Shown here one piece after another: positions 34,451-46,852 of a DNA stretch of 64,000 nt (its first letter is position 1; each line of letters starts with the position of its first letter). The DNA is taken from the NCBI RefSeq assembly GCF_009720725.1, contig NZ_WNKT01000007.1, positions 53,706-117,705 of the forward strand, in the 5' to 3' direction. Below the pieces are notes generated by a model. The model ran no database searches. It was not told where the DNA came from and worked only from the letters and a program-made list of their open reading frames with translations. The translations under genes were made by a program, and so were the position numbers. The stretch is from Allochromatium palmeri. Lineage in GTDB: Bacteria > Pseudomonadota > Gammaproteobacteria > Chromatiales > Chromatiaceae.

Positions 34451-36055
34451 TCAAGCGGGTGGAGCGACAGGCAGCCGGAGGCTGACGCGCAGATGCTCGG
34501 GACGCGGTACCACGAGACTGAGCGTGCCGCCATGCGCCGCGATGATGCGCCGCGAGATCGCCAATCCCAGTCCGGTGCCGTTGACCTTGGTCGTAAACCA
34601 GGGTTCAAGCAGGCGTTCGAGTTCATCCGGCGTGATCGAAAGCCCGCCATTAGTCAGACTCAGCTCGATGCTATCGGTCTGGCGTTGCACCTGAATCTCC
34701 AGCACGCCTTCGTTAGCTTCGGTCTCGATGACATTGCGTAACAGATTATCGAGTACCTGGCGCAACAGATCGGGATCGGCGGCGACCCAGGACGCGGGCT
34801 GGAGATGCGACTCGACACGCCAACCGCGATCGGCGAGCGTGCGTGCATACAGGCTGAACTGCTCGCTGAATACCTGATCGAGCGCCAGCCGTATCAGTCG
34901 TGGCTGGATCGGGCGCGCATAGTCAAGCAGACCGCTGACCGTGCCGTTGGTGCGTGCCAGGGCGTCGCGCACCACTTCGAGCAGACGCCGATGCTCGTCG
35001 TCGAGTTCATCGGCTTCCCATTGCAGACGTTGCAGTCCCATGGCCATGGCGTTGAGCGGATTGCGGATCTCGTGGGCGATAGCCGCCGCCGCCCGTCCCA
35101 GACCGGCGTCCTCGCGCTGACGCGACAACTGGCGCTCATAGTCCAGACGCTGGCGCTCATGGGCACGCTGATGCCGGTGCAGGAACCAGGCACCGGCGCC
35201 GCCCGCCCCGGCCAGCACTACTACAAAGCCGAGGAACTCCCACCACAGCCGTTCGCGCATGCGTTGGAGCGGACCGGCGTCCAGCTCCAGACGCAGGACG
35301 GCTCCCGCCACGTTGGCGCTCGCCTCAGCCACGAGCAGGCCGTCGGCCGCGCGTCGAATCTGGATGCGTGGCAGTTCGGTCTCCGGCGGCGCGGCGGCAG
35401 CGAGCTGGGCCGTGCCGTCGAGTCGAACCGCGCGCACACCGGGCAGGTCGGCGATGGATTCGAGCGCTCGGGTCAAGCTGATGGCATCCTCCAACGCCTG
35501 GGTCTGACCGCTGTCGAGACCCACGAGCACGCACCCGTCGCCCTGGCTGCGCAAGACACCGAACAGGATGACTTGAGGCGTCGGCAGACGTACCAGACGC
35601 TCCAGCGCCTCGCAGCCGAGTTCGCGCCCGGCCTCCCAAGCGCGCGGTCCCTGGACCAGGGTGTCGGCGCGCTGGATGCGGATGACCGACAATCCAGCCT
35701 CGGTGGCAAAGGCCGCGAGTTCGTCATCCTCGAACGGCGCCACACTATCGAGATAGTCGACGAAACGCGCCGAATTGCCGAGAAAGCGCGTCAAAATCGT
35801 CTCGATCAGACCTTCGGCCAGCAGCGCGCCGCGTGCATGCAGGGTCACGGCATCGGCCAGGAGTCGCGAATGCTCGCTCGCATCCGTCTCGAACAGGCGC
35901 TGGGCTTGGCGGGTCTGCCAGAAGAACCAGCCGAGCACCAGCGCGAACAGTAGCCCGAAGACCAGCAGATGCCCCAGCCAGGGCGGCGGAAGCCGATCGC
36001 GTTTCGGCTCAACGTCCACCGCGTCCTCCAGCTCGGTCAGCGCCGCGCTGAGCAC
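34451..36055 (-). CDS. NtrB-like membrane sensor histidine kinase
   Basis: A 534-residue kinase with a membrane segment near residues 27-47, a periplasmic domain of about 210 residues, a second membrane segment near 265-285, then the HAEIRNPL-type acceptor box AIAHEIRNPLNAMAMGLQRL and ATPase boxes LDNLLRN, FTTKVNGTGLGLAIS. It pairs with the NtrC-type regulator 29 bp downstream and overlaps the preceding small exported-protein gene. The architecture is that of ZraS and related envelope-metal sensors. The signal is not known. Confidence 0.93.
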   Translation of the reverse strand: MLSAALTELEDAVDVEPKRDRLPPPWLGHLLVFGLLFALVLGWFFWQTRQAQRLFETDASEHSRLLADAVTLHARGALLAEGLIETILTRFLGNSARFVDYLDSVAPFEDDELAAFATEAGLSVIRIQRADTLVQGPRAWEAGRELGCEALERLVRLPTPQVILFGVLRSQGDGCVLVGLDSGQTQALEDAISLTRALESIADLPGVRAVRLDGTAQLAAAAPPETELPRIQIRRAADGLLVAEASANVAGAVLRLELDAGPLQRMRERLWWEFLGFVVVLAGAGGAGAWFLHRHQRAHERQRLDYERQLSRQREDAGLGRAAAAIAHEIRNPLNAMAMGLQRLQWEADELDDEHRRLLEVVRDALARTNGTVSGLLDYARPIQPRLIRLALDQVFSEQFSLYARTLADRGWRVESHLQPASWVAADPDLLRQVLDNLLRNVIETEANEGVLEIQVQRQTDSIELSLTNGGLSITPDELERLLEPWFTTKVNGTGLGLAISRRIIAAHGGTLSLVVPRPEHLRVSLRLPVAPPA

Positions 36056-36413
36056 CCTGCATCAGACGCGCGCGCACTCCGGTGCGATCCTGGAGACGAC
36101 CCTGAGCGTTCAGTGAATCGATGCGTGCCCCCATCAGCGTATCCGGCGTCAGACCTGTCGGACCCGGCCACAGGCGCACCAGCGAACCGACCCGCAGACC
36201 CGCTGGCCGTTCGCGTTCATCCAATGGAACGACGCGCGTCTCGGACGCACCGCCACCCGGCGGATCGATCGTCAGAGTAATCGCCGTCGGCTCGATCGCG
36301 AGCACGCGCGCCAACAGCGGTTCCTGAGCGCGCGCTGGCCACGGACTCAGCATCAAGGCCAGCACGGCCAAGCCGATCAGCCGCCACTTAACGGAACGAC
36401 CAGAACCAGCCAC
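36009..36413 (-). CDS. Small exported protein, unknown
   Basis: A 134-residue protein with a signal peptide (LALMLSPWPARAQE) and a small beta-rich domain (LARVLAIEPTAITLTIDP, VGSLVRLWPGPTG), ending in an Arg/Gly-rich tail. It overlaps the beta-barrel gene upstream (26 bp) and the kinase gene downstream (47 bp), so all four genes form one tight operon. Not recognised; possibly a periplasmic partner of the kinase. Confidence 0.7.
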   Translation of the reverse strand: MAGSGRSVKWRLIGLAVLALMLSPWPARAQEPLLARVLAIEPTAITLTIDPPGGGASETRVVPLDERERPAGLRVGSLVRLWPGPTGLTPDTLMGARIDSLNAQGRLQDRTGVRARLMQGAQRGADRAGGRGGR

Positions 36414-37449
36414 ACTGAGTCACCCATTGTCGAAACCCATAAGCCTCGAGTGTCGATTCGCTGTCGAGCCAATCGAGCGCGCACTGTACTTCGACCTCTC
36501 GCCATCCCAGATATCCAAGCGAATGATTCACGGCCAGTCTCAGGCTGATTTGACGATCCTCGCGTTCCTGCTGTTGGGGCGCGGCGTCATAACGGGTGAG
36601 CGACCAGCCCATTCCGGCTTCCCAGCGCCAGGCGTCGTTTTGCTCCAAGCGCCAGCGTATGTCCACGCCTGGACGCTGATAGCCCTCGATACGCACCGGA
36701 GAGGCGTTGTCGGCATAGAACAACGCGAGGCGCGTCGAGACACCGGGCGACCAGTAGCGCGTGAAGTCCAGGCTGAGCCTCAGACGTTGATCGTCACGCC
36801 GAACCGCCAGTGCGTTGCGTCCGCGATCAGTTTCCTGTGAACTCCCCCCGCGCCCGGTGCTGGACAGGGCGCCCGCGCCTGGACGTCCTGCCCAGGGCAG
36901 CGAGGCCTGACGATAGGCGAGCCACAGGGTATCGATGCGCAGTCCGAGCGTATGACGCGCTGAGAGTAGATGATCGTAGCGCACACCAAAGACCGCCTCG
37001 TTGCGCTCATCGGCAGGCACCAGTGCATCGCGATACGCGACGCCCGTGAGACTGAACCGCCACAGACCCAGCCCGGATTCCGTCTCGCGCGACCATTCAG
37101 TCAGCAGATTCAGCCGATAGGCATCGTTCGGCCCCTCGTAATCGCGATACCAACCACCGCCGCTCAGACTGACGCTGTCGGCATCGCTCGACCAGGAACG
37201 TAACGCCTCGACCGCGAAGCGCGCAAAGGCCAGCTCGGATCCCGAATGACTCTGCGCCGGGTTCGAGTCCAGGCCCAGTCCCAGTGTTCCGTCCAGCTCG
37301 ACGGCTCCATCGGCGAGTGCGACGCCGCCCAGTGACAAACAAAAGGTACCTGCAAAGGCGCACGCCAGGTCGAGCGAGTGCCGGATGGCTCGACATTTCT
37401 GTCGAGCCTCAGCGGTCTTTGTCGAGCCTGGAAGCGGGGTTGAATGCAT
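36388..37449 (-). CDS. Outer-membrane beta-barrel protein, unknown
   Basis: A 353-residue protein with a signal peptide (LSLGGVALADGAVE) and alternating amphipathic strands throughout (SLSGGGWYRDYEG, WRFSLTGVAYRDALV, YDHLLSARHTLGLRIDTLWL), ending in an aromatic residue plus arginine (CGWFWSFR). This is the pattern of outer-membrane barrels. The ATG at 37449 is taken; an in-frame one at 37485 would overlap the divergent promoter. First gene of the operon that includes the NtrC-type system. Function unknown. Confidence 0.75.
   Translation of the reverse strand: MHSTPLPGSTKTAEARQKCRAIRHSLDLACAFAGTFCLSLGGVALADGAVELDGTLGLGLDSNPAQSHSGSELAFARFAVEALRSWSSDADSVSLSGGGWYRDYEGPNDAYRLNLLTEWSRETESGLGLWRFSLTGVAYRDALVPADERNEAVFGVRYDHLLSARHTLGLRIDTLWLAYRQASLPWAGRPGAGALSSTGRGGSSQETDRGRNALAVRRDDQRLRLSLDFTRYWSPGVSTRLALFYADNASPVRIEGYQRPGVDIRWRLEQNDAWRWEAGMGWSLTRYDAAPQQQEREDRQISLRLAVNHSLGYLGWREVEVQCALDWLDSESTLEAYGFRQWVTQCGWFWSFR
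37387..37428 (+). promoter_or_regulatory. Palindrome plus third half-site, candidate enhancer
   Basis: GGCTCGACA, four bases, then TGTCGAGCC is a perfect inverted repeat (37387-37408). A third TGTCGAGCC lies at 37420-37428, exactly 20 bp after the second. Its centre is about 108 bp before the predicted start of transcription of the DUF2202 gene, a typical distance for an NtrC-type activator. It is inside the N-terminal coding part of the divergent barrel gene. Confidence 0.65.
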
Positions 37450-37479
37450 TGCGTCCTTTGAAATCAACACTTTGCGGTA

Positions 37480-37495
37480 TGGCATGCGCTATGCT
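37480..37495 (+). promoter_or_regulatory. Sigma-54 promoter candidate for DUF2202 gene
   Basis: TGGCATGCGCTATGCT: GG and GC dinucleotides separated by exactly 10 bp, with good flanks (TGGCA..., TGC). The start of transcription would be near 37506, 40 bp before the ATG. A weaker minus-strand match at 37543-37528 overlaps the ribosome site and is probably chance. Confidence 0.6.
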
Positions 37496-37545
37496 AAATC
37501 CGGCATGACACTCTTGTCGAAAACCAAGCGAAAAAGGAGCCAATC

Positions 37546-38256
37546 ATGCATCCGACATACAGCCTGATCCCTCTTGCCCTCAGCGCGCTGCTGGTCGCCA
37601 CGCCCACATTGAGCGCCGGACCCAACGGGCGTCAACCCGTTCAATCGATCCAACCCATCGTCTATGAATTGAACCAGGCGGACATCGATGACCTGACCTA
37701 TATGCGCGAGGAAGAGCGTCTGGCGCGCGATGTCTATATGGAGTTGAGCGCTTACTGGGGCGATCAGGGGTGGCCGGTCCTGTTGTTCGACAACATCGCC
37801 CGGGCCGAGCAAACGCACATGGAGACGCTCAAGAGCGCGATAGATCGCTATGGGTTGACCGACCCATCTGATCCGGATGCAGTCGGTGTCTATGCCAATC
37901 CCACCCTCAATGACCTCTATGAGATGCTCATGGGGAGCGGCATGATCTCCTATATGGATGCGCTGCGTGTCGGCGCGCTGATCGAGGAGGTCGACATCGC
38001 CGACCTTGATGAGGCGATCGCTCGGACCGACAACCCGGACCTGCAAACAATCTATGCCAACTTGCAGCGCGGCTCGCGCAATCATCTGCGCGCCTTCGTC
38101 GCCGAGATCGAGCGTCAGGGTGAAGCCTATGAGTCGCAGGCACTCGATCAGGAGACGGTCAATGCCATCGTCGACGTACCTATGGAGCGCGGCGGCCAGA
38201 GCCAGCGCGGCGAGAACGGTCAAGGCAGTCAGGGTCAAGGCCAGGGTCGCGGTTAG
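37546..38256 (+). CDS. DUF2202 ferritin-like exported protein
   Basis: A 236-residue protein with a signal peptide (VATPTLSAGP) and a four-helix ferritin-like DUF2202 domain. Metal-ligand-type motifs are EEERLARDVYMEL, RAEQTHMETL and SRNHLRAFV. The C-terminus is a Gly/Gln-rich low-complexity tail (QGSQGQGQGRG). AAAAGGAG precedes the ATG. Divergent from an NtrC-type system and with a sigma-54 promoter candidate, it is probably an inducible periplasmic metal-binding or redox protein. Confidence 0.85.
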   Translation: MHPTYSLIPLALSALLVATPTLSAGPNGRQPVQSIQPIVYELNQADIDDLTYMREEERLARDVYMELSAYWGDQGWPVLLFDNIARAEQTHMETLKSAIDRYGLTDPSDPDAVGVYANPTLNDLYEMLMGSGMISYMDALRVGALIEEVDIADLDEAIARTDNPDLQTIYANLQRGSRNHLRAFVAEIERQGEAYESQALDQETVNAIVDVPMERGGQSQRGENGQGSQGQGQGRG

Positions 38257-38298
38257 GCCAGCGCTTACGCTTTGCCAGTCTGACCATGTCGGTCATAC

Positions 38299-38326
38299 AA
38301 CGACCACCGCTGGCTCGGTGGTCGTT
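38299..38326 (+). terminator. Hairpin, possible terminator after DUF2202 gene
   Basis: AACGACCACCG, six-base loop, CGGTGGTCGTT: a perfect 11-bp stem, 43 bp after the DUF2202 stop. No clear T-run follows, so termination is plausible but not certain. Confidence 0.5.
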
Positions 38327-38426
38327 CGGCGTCTGGGGAGAAGAAACCGGCATCCATCCACGCCAAACGCGTCCAACGGGATGCGAACCGCGCACGTTTG
38401 GTTCGGTGTCGAGTCGCGCCGTCCCG

Positions 38427-38432
38427 TATAAT
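38427..38432 (+). promoter_or_regulatory. Possible -10 element for gyrB
   Basis: TATAAT, exact consensus, 114 bp before the gyrB ATG in the 289-bp gap. No good -35 hexamer at 17 bp was found, so this is tentative. Confidence 0.3.
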
Positions 38433-38434
38433 AG

Positions 38435-42349
<3,915 letters not shown>

Positions 42350-42365
42350 GTCCGGGGGGCTGAGG

Positions 42366-43073
42366 TCAGAGCGCGTCGACGGTCTGCTCGATCCAGCGCT
42401 CGACCTCGGCGTTGATGTCGGTGGCCTTGCGTCCCTGGGTCTGGATGGTCGGGCCGATCACCAGCTCGATGGTTCCGGGGCGCTTGACTAAGCTCCGGCG
42501 TCCCCAGAACACCCCAGCGTTGTGGGCGATGGGCATCACAGGGCGTCCACTGCGCTCGGCGAGCAGTGCGCCGCCGATGTTGTAGCTGCCCTGGGTTCCG
42601 GGCGCTACGCGCGTCCCCTCGGGGAAGATGACCACCCAGTGCCCGTGCTCCAGCAGTGCGCCTCCCTCGCGGATGAGGCGTGTGATTTCACGCCGTCCGG
42701 CGGCGCGATCGATAGCGATGTGACTCAGCCGCTTGAGTGCCTGACCGAAGATCGGGATGCGGATCAGTTCCTGCTTGAGCACCCAGGATTGCTCCGTCGG
42801 CAGCAGCGCCCTGAGCGCCAGAATCTCCCAGGCCGATTGGTGCTTGCAGAGCACGATCACGTTGTCCGTGGGCAGATGCTCCAGACCGCGCACGCGATAG
42901 TCCAGTCCACAGAGTATCTTCAACGCCTTGAGATTGAATCTGGCCCAGGAGCGGGCCAGGCGCGGCCCGCGTGTGCCCGAGTCTCCGTGCCCAAATGCCA
43001 GGATGGCCAGCGAATAGAGCAGACTCGATGCGGTCAGGGTCAGTTGAAACAGCAGTGAACGCAGAAAGATCAT
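42366..43073 (-). CDS. plsC: 1-acyl-sn-glycerol-3-phosphate acyltransferase (PlsC family)
   Basis: A 235-residue membrane-associated acyltransferase of phospholipid synthesis. N-terminal membrane segment (LLFQLTLTASSLLYSLAILA), then CKHQSAWEI, an HX4D-type motif in which the Asp is replaced by Glu (H-Q-S-A-W-E), and FPEGTR. The Glu in place of Asp is seen in some PlsC relatives. The ATG at 43073 overlaps the gmhB stop (ATGA), as often found in the glyQS-gmhB-plsC string. Confidence 0.9.
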   Translation of the reverse strand: MIFLRSLLFQLTLTASSLLYSLAILAFGHGDSGTRGPRLARSWARFNLKALKILCGLDYRVRGLEHLPTDNVIVLCKHQSAWEILALRALLPTEQSWVLKQELIRIPIFGQALKRLSHIAIDRAAGRREITRLIREGGALLEHGHWVVIFPEGTRVAPGTQGSYNIGGALLAERSGRPVMPIAHNAGVFWGRRSLVKRPGTIELVIGPTIQTQGRKATDINAEVERWIEQTVDAL

Positions 43074-43642
43074 AGTGAAACTGGGGTATCGATGAGTGCG
43101 GTGGTGGCGGCGTTGAGGTCGGAATAGATGGGAAGCGCGCGCAGGGTGTCGTCCATGCCCTGTTCGCGCAAGTGCGCCAGCGTGCGTTCGCCCTTGCCGG
43201 AGCGCACCAGCCAGGGCTGGGCGCCGGCGGCCCGCGCGGCCTGGATATCGCCGAGCGAATCGCCGATGAAGGGCACGCCGGCCAGATCGATTCCGAACCG
43301 ATCGGCAATCTCCAGCAGCAAACCCGGACGCGGTTTGCGACAGTCGCAACCGTCGTCGGGTCCGTGCTGACAGAAGGCGATCATCTCGATGCGTCCGCCC
43401 TGGGCCTCTACCCGCTCACGCAATTGCTGATGGATGGCATTGAGCGTGGCGGGCGTGAACAGCCCGCGCGCCAGCCCCGACTGATTGCTGGCGACCACGA
43501 CCCGAAAGCCGGCGTGCGAGAGGCGCGCGATGGCCTCGATGCTGCCGGGGATCGGCACCCATTCGTCCAGCGACTTGATGTAGTCGTCGGAGTCCTGGTT
43601 GATGACACCGTCACGGTCGAGGATGACGAGCTGGTTGGTCAT
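43070..43642 (-). CDS. gmhB: D-glycero-beta-D-manno-heptose-1,7-bisphosphate 7-phosphatase
   Basis: A 190-residue HAD phosphatase of lipopolysaccharide heptose synthesis. Motif I LDRDGVIN, motif II SNQSG, the zinc site FCQHGPDDGCDCRKP, and the last motif GDSLGDIQAARAAG are all present. It is between glyS (31 bp upstream) and plsC (4-bp overlap). Confidence 0.95.
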   Translation of the reverse strand: MTNQLVILDRDGVINQDSDDYIKSLDEWVPIPGSIEAIARLSHAGFRVVVASNQSGLARGLFTPATLNAIHQQLRERVEAQGGRIEMIAFCQHGPDDGCDCRKPRPGLLLEIADRFGIDLAGVPFIGDSLGDIQAARAAGAQPWLVRSGKGERTLAHLREQGMDDTLRALPIYSDLNAATTALIDTPVSL

Positions 43643-43673
43643 GCTGGCGTGGGCTTGGGCCGTGACGGAGCTG

Positions 43674-45749
43674 TTACTGGAGTCGTGAGATGTCGGCGAC
43701 GCGCAGGAACAACGCCGACAGCGATCGGAGCAACTGGAGCCGGTTACGCCGCGTGGCCGGGTCGTCCGCCATCACCATGACCTCGTCGAAGAAGGCGTCC
43801 ACGTCCTCGCGCAGCTCGGCCAGGGTTTCCAGGATGGCGACATAATCGCGTGCCTCGGCCAGTGGCTCGACCCGCGCCCCGAGTTCCGCGATCCGCTCGG
43901 CCAGCCGCTGTTCGGCCACGTCCGCGAGCAGATCCGGGTTCGGTCCGCCCTCTGCCAGATCGGACGGATCGGCTTTGAGCAGGATGTTGCGGATGCGCTT
44001 GTTAGCGGCCGCCAGCGCGTCAGCAGCGGGCAGGCGACGGAACTGAGTCACGGCGGCGATGCGCCGGTCGAGATCCCAGGGATTGGTCACACCCGTGTGG
44101 ATGACCGACTCGACCGTATCGATGGCCACCACCTGATCGCTGTAATAGCCGCGCAGACGCTCCAGCATGTAATTCAGAACCGCGTCGACCGTGTCTTCGG
44201 CCAGCAATCCAGGCGCAAAGCCAGCCGCCGCGCGTTCGAGCAGGTCGCGCAGATCCAGGTCGAGTGGGGTCTCGATCAAGAGCCGCAACACGGCGATCGA
44301 GGCACGACGCAGCGCATAGGGATCCTTGGTGCCGGTCGGGCGCAGTCCGATGCCGAAGATGCCGACCAGGGTGTCGAGCCGGTCGGCGAGCGCCAGCGCG
44401 CGGCCACAGGGACTGGCCGGAAGCTCGTCGCCGGCGAAGCGCGGGCGGTACTGATCGGCCATTGCCGCGCTGACACAGGCATCCTCGCCCGAACGCTCGG
44501 CGTAATAGCGCCCCATGGTGCCCTGGAGTCCGGGGAATTCGAACACCATCGCGGTCATGAGATCGCACTTGGATAATGCCGCCGCACGCTCGACCAGGGC
44601 CGGATCGACGCTGATCGTCGGGGCTAGATCGCGACCAAGCTGGGCGACACGCGCACACTTGGCGGCCTGAGTGCCGAGCTTGTCCTGGAAGACCACGGTT
44701 TCCAGCCGTGGCGCGAAGGACTCCAGCGGCTGCTTGAGATCCTGCGACCAGAAGAAGGCGGCATCAGCAAAGCGCGGCCGGATGACGCGCTCGTTGCCGG
44801 CACGCACCTGATCCGGGTCGTGGCTCTCGATGTTGGCTACGACGATGAAGCGTGCCTGAAGTGTCCCGGTCGTGTCCTCGACCGGAAAATACTTCTGGTT
44901 GCTCTGCATGGTCTCGATCAGCACCTCGGGCGGAATCTCCAGGAAGCGCTCATCGAATTTGCACAGCAGCGCCTGCGGCCACTCGACCAGAGCCGTGACC
45001 TCGTCGAGCAGTTCGGGGTCGAGGCGCGCGCGTAGCCCGTTGGAGGCCGCCAGGCTCATGACCTGCTCGCGGATGCGCTCGCGCCGCCGTTCGAAGGACG
45101 GCTCGACCCGACCCTGCTCGCGCAGTGTCCCGGCATAGTCGGACGCCTGGCCGATGGCGATGGGGGCGGGGTGATGGAACCGATGGCCACGGGTGCGGGT
45201 CTCGGCGGACAGGCCCATGACCGTGCCGGCGACGGGTTCGGTGCCGAGCAGCAGACAGACCCAGTGCACCGGGCGCACGAATTCTTCACTGCGATCACCC
45301 CAGCGCATGCGCTTGGGGATTGGCAGACCAGCCAGCGCGGCCTCGGTCATGGCCGGCACCAACCGGGCCGTCTCCTGACCAGGCGTGACGCTGCGGTAGA
45401 CCAGCCAGCGTCCCTTGTCGGTCTCCTCGCGCCCGAGCGCGTCGATCTCGACGCCGCAGGAACGGGCGAAACCGAGCAGCGCCTTGGTCGGCTGGCCCTC
45501 GGCGTCGAACGCGGCCTGTACCGCCGGGCCACGGCGCACACTCTCCTGATCGGGCTGACGGGTCTGGATGCTCCGGATCAACAGGGCTAGACGCCGTGGC
45601 GCCGCGAAGGACTCGATCGTCTCGAAGCCGATCCCATTGATCTTAAGCTGATCGCGAAAGCCCTCGGTGAAGGCACGCGACAGGACGGGCAGGGCGATCG
45701 GCGGGAGTTCCTCGGTCCCGATCTCGATGAGCAGATCAGTCGTCGACAT
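43674..45749 (-). CDS. glyS: Glycyl-tRNA synthetase beta subunit
   Basis: The 691-residue tRNA-binding subunit of the alpha2beta2 enzyme. Begins MSTTDLLIEIGTEELPPIAL, the conserved N-terminus; includes ESVRRGPAVQAAFD, GLPIPKRMRWGD, and a C-terminal anticodon-binding DALR-like region. The ATG at 45749 is chosen over a TTG two codons earlier. It follows glyQ by 21 bp. Confidence 0.97.
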   Translation of the reverse strand: MSTTDLLIEIGTEELPPIALPVLSRAFTEGFRDQLKINGIGFETIESFAAPRRLALLIRSIQTRQPDQESVRRGPAVQAAFDAEGQPTKALLGFARSCGVEIDALGREETDKGRWLVYRSVTPGQETARLVPAMTEAALAGLPIPKRMRWGDRSEEFVRPVHWVCLLLGTEPVAGTVMGLSAETRTRGHRFHHPAPIAIGQASDYAGTLREQGRVEPSFERRRERIREQVMSLAASNGLRARLDPELLDEVTALVEWPQALLCKFDERFLEIPPEVLIETMQSNQKYFPVEDTTGTLQARFIVVANIESHDPDQVRAGNERVIRPRFADAAFFWSQDLKQPLESFAPRLETVVFQDKLGTQAAKCARVAQLGRDLAPTISVDPALVERAAALSKCDLMTAMVFEFPGLQGTMGRYYAERSGEDACVSAAMADQYRPRFAGDELPASPCGRALALADRLDTLVGIFGIGLRPTGTKDPYALRRASIAVLRLLIETPLDLDLRDLLERAAAGFAPGLLAEDTVDAVLNYMLERLRGYYSDQVVAIDTVESVIHTGVTNPWDLDRRIAAVTQFRRLPAADALAAANKRIRNILLKADPSDLAEGGPNPDLLADVAEQRLAERIAELGARVEPLAEARDYVAILETLAELREDVDAFFDEVMVMADDPATRRNRLQLLRSLSALFLRVADISRLQ

Positions 45750-45770
45750 ATCCAAAAGAACCTCTCCCGC

Positions 45771-46676
45771 TCAAGATTGCAGCATCGGGAAGCCGAGCGC
45801 CTCCCGTTTGTCGTAATAGGCCTGGGCGACGGCACGCGATAATGTGCGCACCCGCAGGATGAAGCGCTGACGCTCGGTGACCGAGATCGCCCCGCGCGCG
45901 TCGAGCAGATTGAAGGTGTGCGAGGCTTTGAGCACCTGCTCATAGGCTGGCAGCGGCAGACCGCGCTCGATCAGCTCCGCGCTCACCCGCTCATGGGTGT
46001 CGAACTGCGCGAACAGGGCGGCGGTATCGGCCAGCTCGAAGTTGTAGGTCGACTGCTCGACTTCGTTTTGATGGTAGACGTCGCCATAGGTGACGACACC
46101 CGCCGGCGAGCGGCTCCAGACCAAGTCGTAGACGCTCTCGACCTCCTGGAGATACATGGCGATGCGCTCCAGACCATAGGTGATCTCGCCGGTCACCGGA
46201 CGGCAGTCGAGTCCACCGACCTGCTGGAAATAGGTGAACTGGGTGACTTCCATGCCGTTGAGCCACACCTCCCAGCCCAGCCCCCAGGCGCCGAGCGTCG
46301 GTGACTCCCAGTTGTCCTCGACGAAGCGGATGTCATGCACCAGCGGATCGAGCCCCAGACGCCGCAGCGAGTTCAGGTAGAGTTCCTGGATGTCGAGCGG
46401 CGAGGGCTTGAGCACCACCTGGAACTGATAGTAATGCTGGAGCCGGTTGGGATTCTCGCCATAGCGTCCGTCGGTCGGACGGCGCGAGGGCTGGACATAG
46501 GCACTGCGCCATGGTTCGGGACCGATCGAGCGCAGAAAGGTGGACGGATGAAAGGTGCCCGCGCCCACTTCCATATCGAACGGCTGGACGACGACGCACC
46601 CGAGATCGGCCCAGTAGCGCTCAAGCGCAAAGATGAGACCCTGGAAGGTCGAGAGATCCTCGGATTCGCGGCTCAA
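45771..46676 (-). CDS. glyQ: Glycyl-tRNA synthetase alpha subunit
   Basis: The 301-residue catalytic subunit. It contains [39 protein letters not shown] and [18 protein letters not shown], all conserved. The start is TTG at 46676 (product begins [12 protein letters not shown]), with AGGAG seven bases upstream. Reading to the first ATG at 46844 would add 56 non-homologous residues covering the divergent promoter region. Confidence 0.95.
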   Translation of the reverse strand: MSRESEDLSTFQGLIFALERYWADLGCVVVQPFDMEVGAGTFHPSTFLRSIGPEPWRSAYVQPSRRPTDGRYGENPNRLQHYYQFQVVLKPSPLDIQELYLNSLRRLGLDPLVHDIRFVEDNWESPTLGAWGLGWEVWLNGMEVTQFTYFQQVGGLDCRPVTGEITYGLERIAMYLQEVESVYDLVWSRSPAGVVTYGDVYHQNEVEQSTYNFELADTAALFAQFDTHERVSAELIERGLPLPAYEQVLKASHTFNLLDARGAISVTERQRFILRVRTLSRAVAQAYYDKREALGFPMLQS

Positions 46677-46852
46677 GATGAACTCCTGTGAGGGCGTTGT
46701 TCGGCAAAGTCGCACAGTATATTCGGTCGCTCGCCGACGTGCCCGACCCGATCGTCGATTTGAGTCGAACCAGGTGACCGGGGACGCCTGCATGGGCCAA
46801 TGGCCACCCAGCAGCGTATACTGCGCGCCCGAGCCAATCGTCATCGATCAGG

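Noticed and set aside
37528..37543. Minus-strand sigma-54 promoter toward the barrel gene
   Set aside because: GG-N10-GC spacing is met but it overlaps the ribosome site of the DUF2202 gene and both hexamers have mismatches; likely chance.
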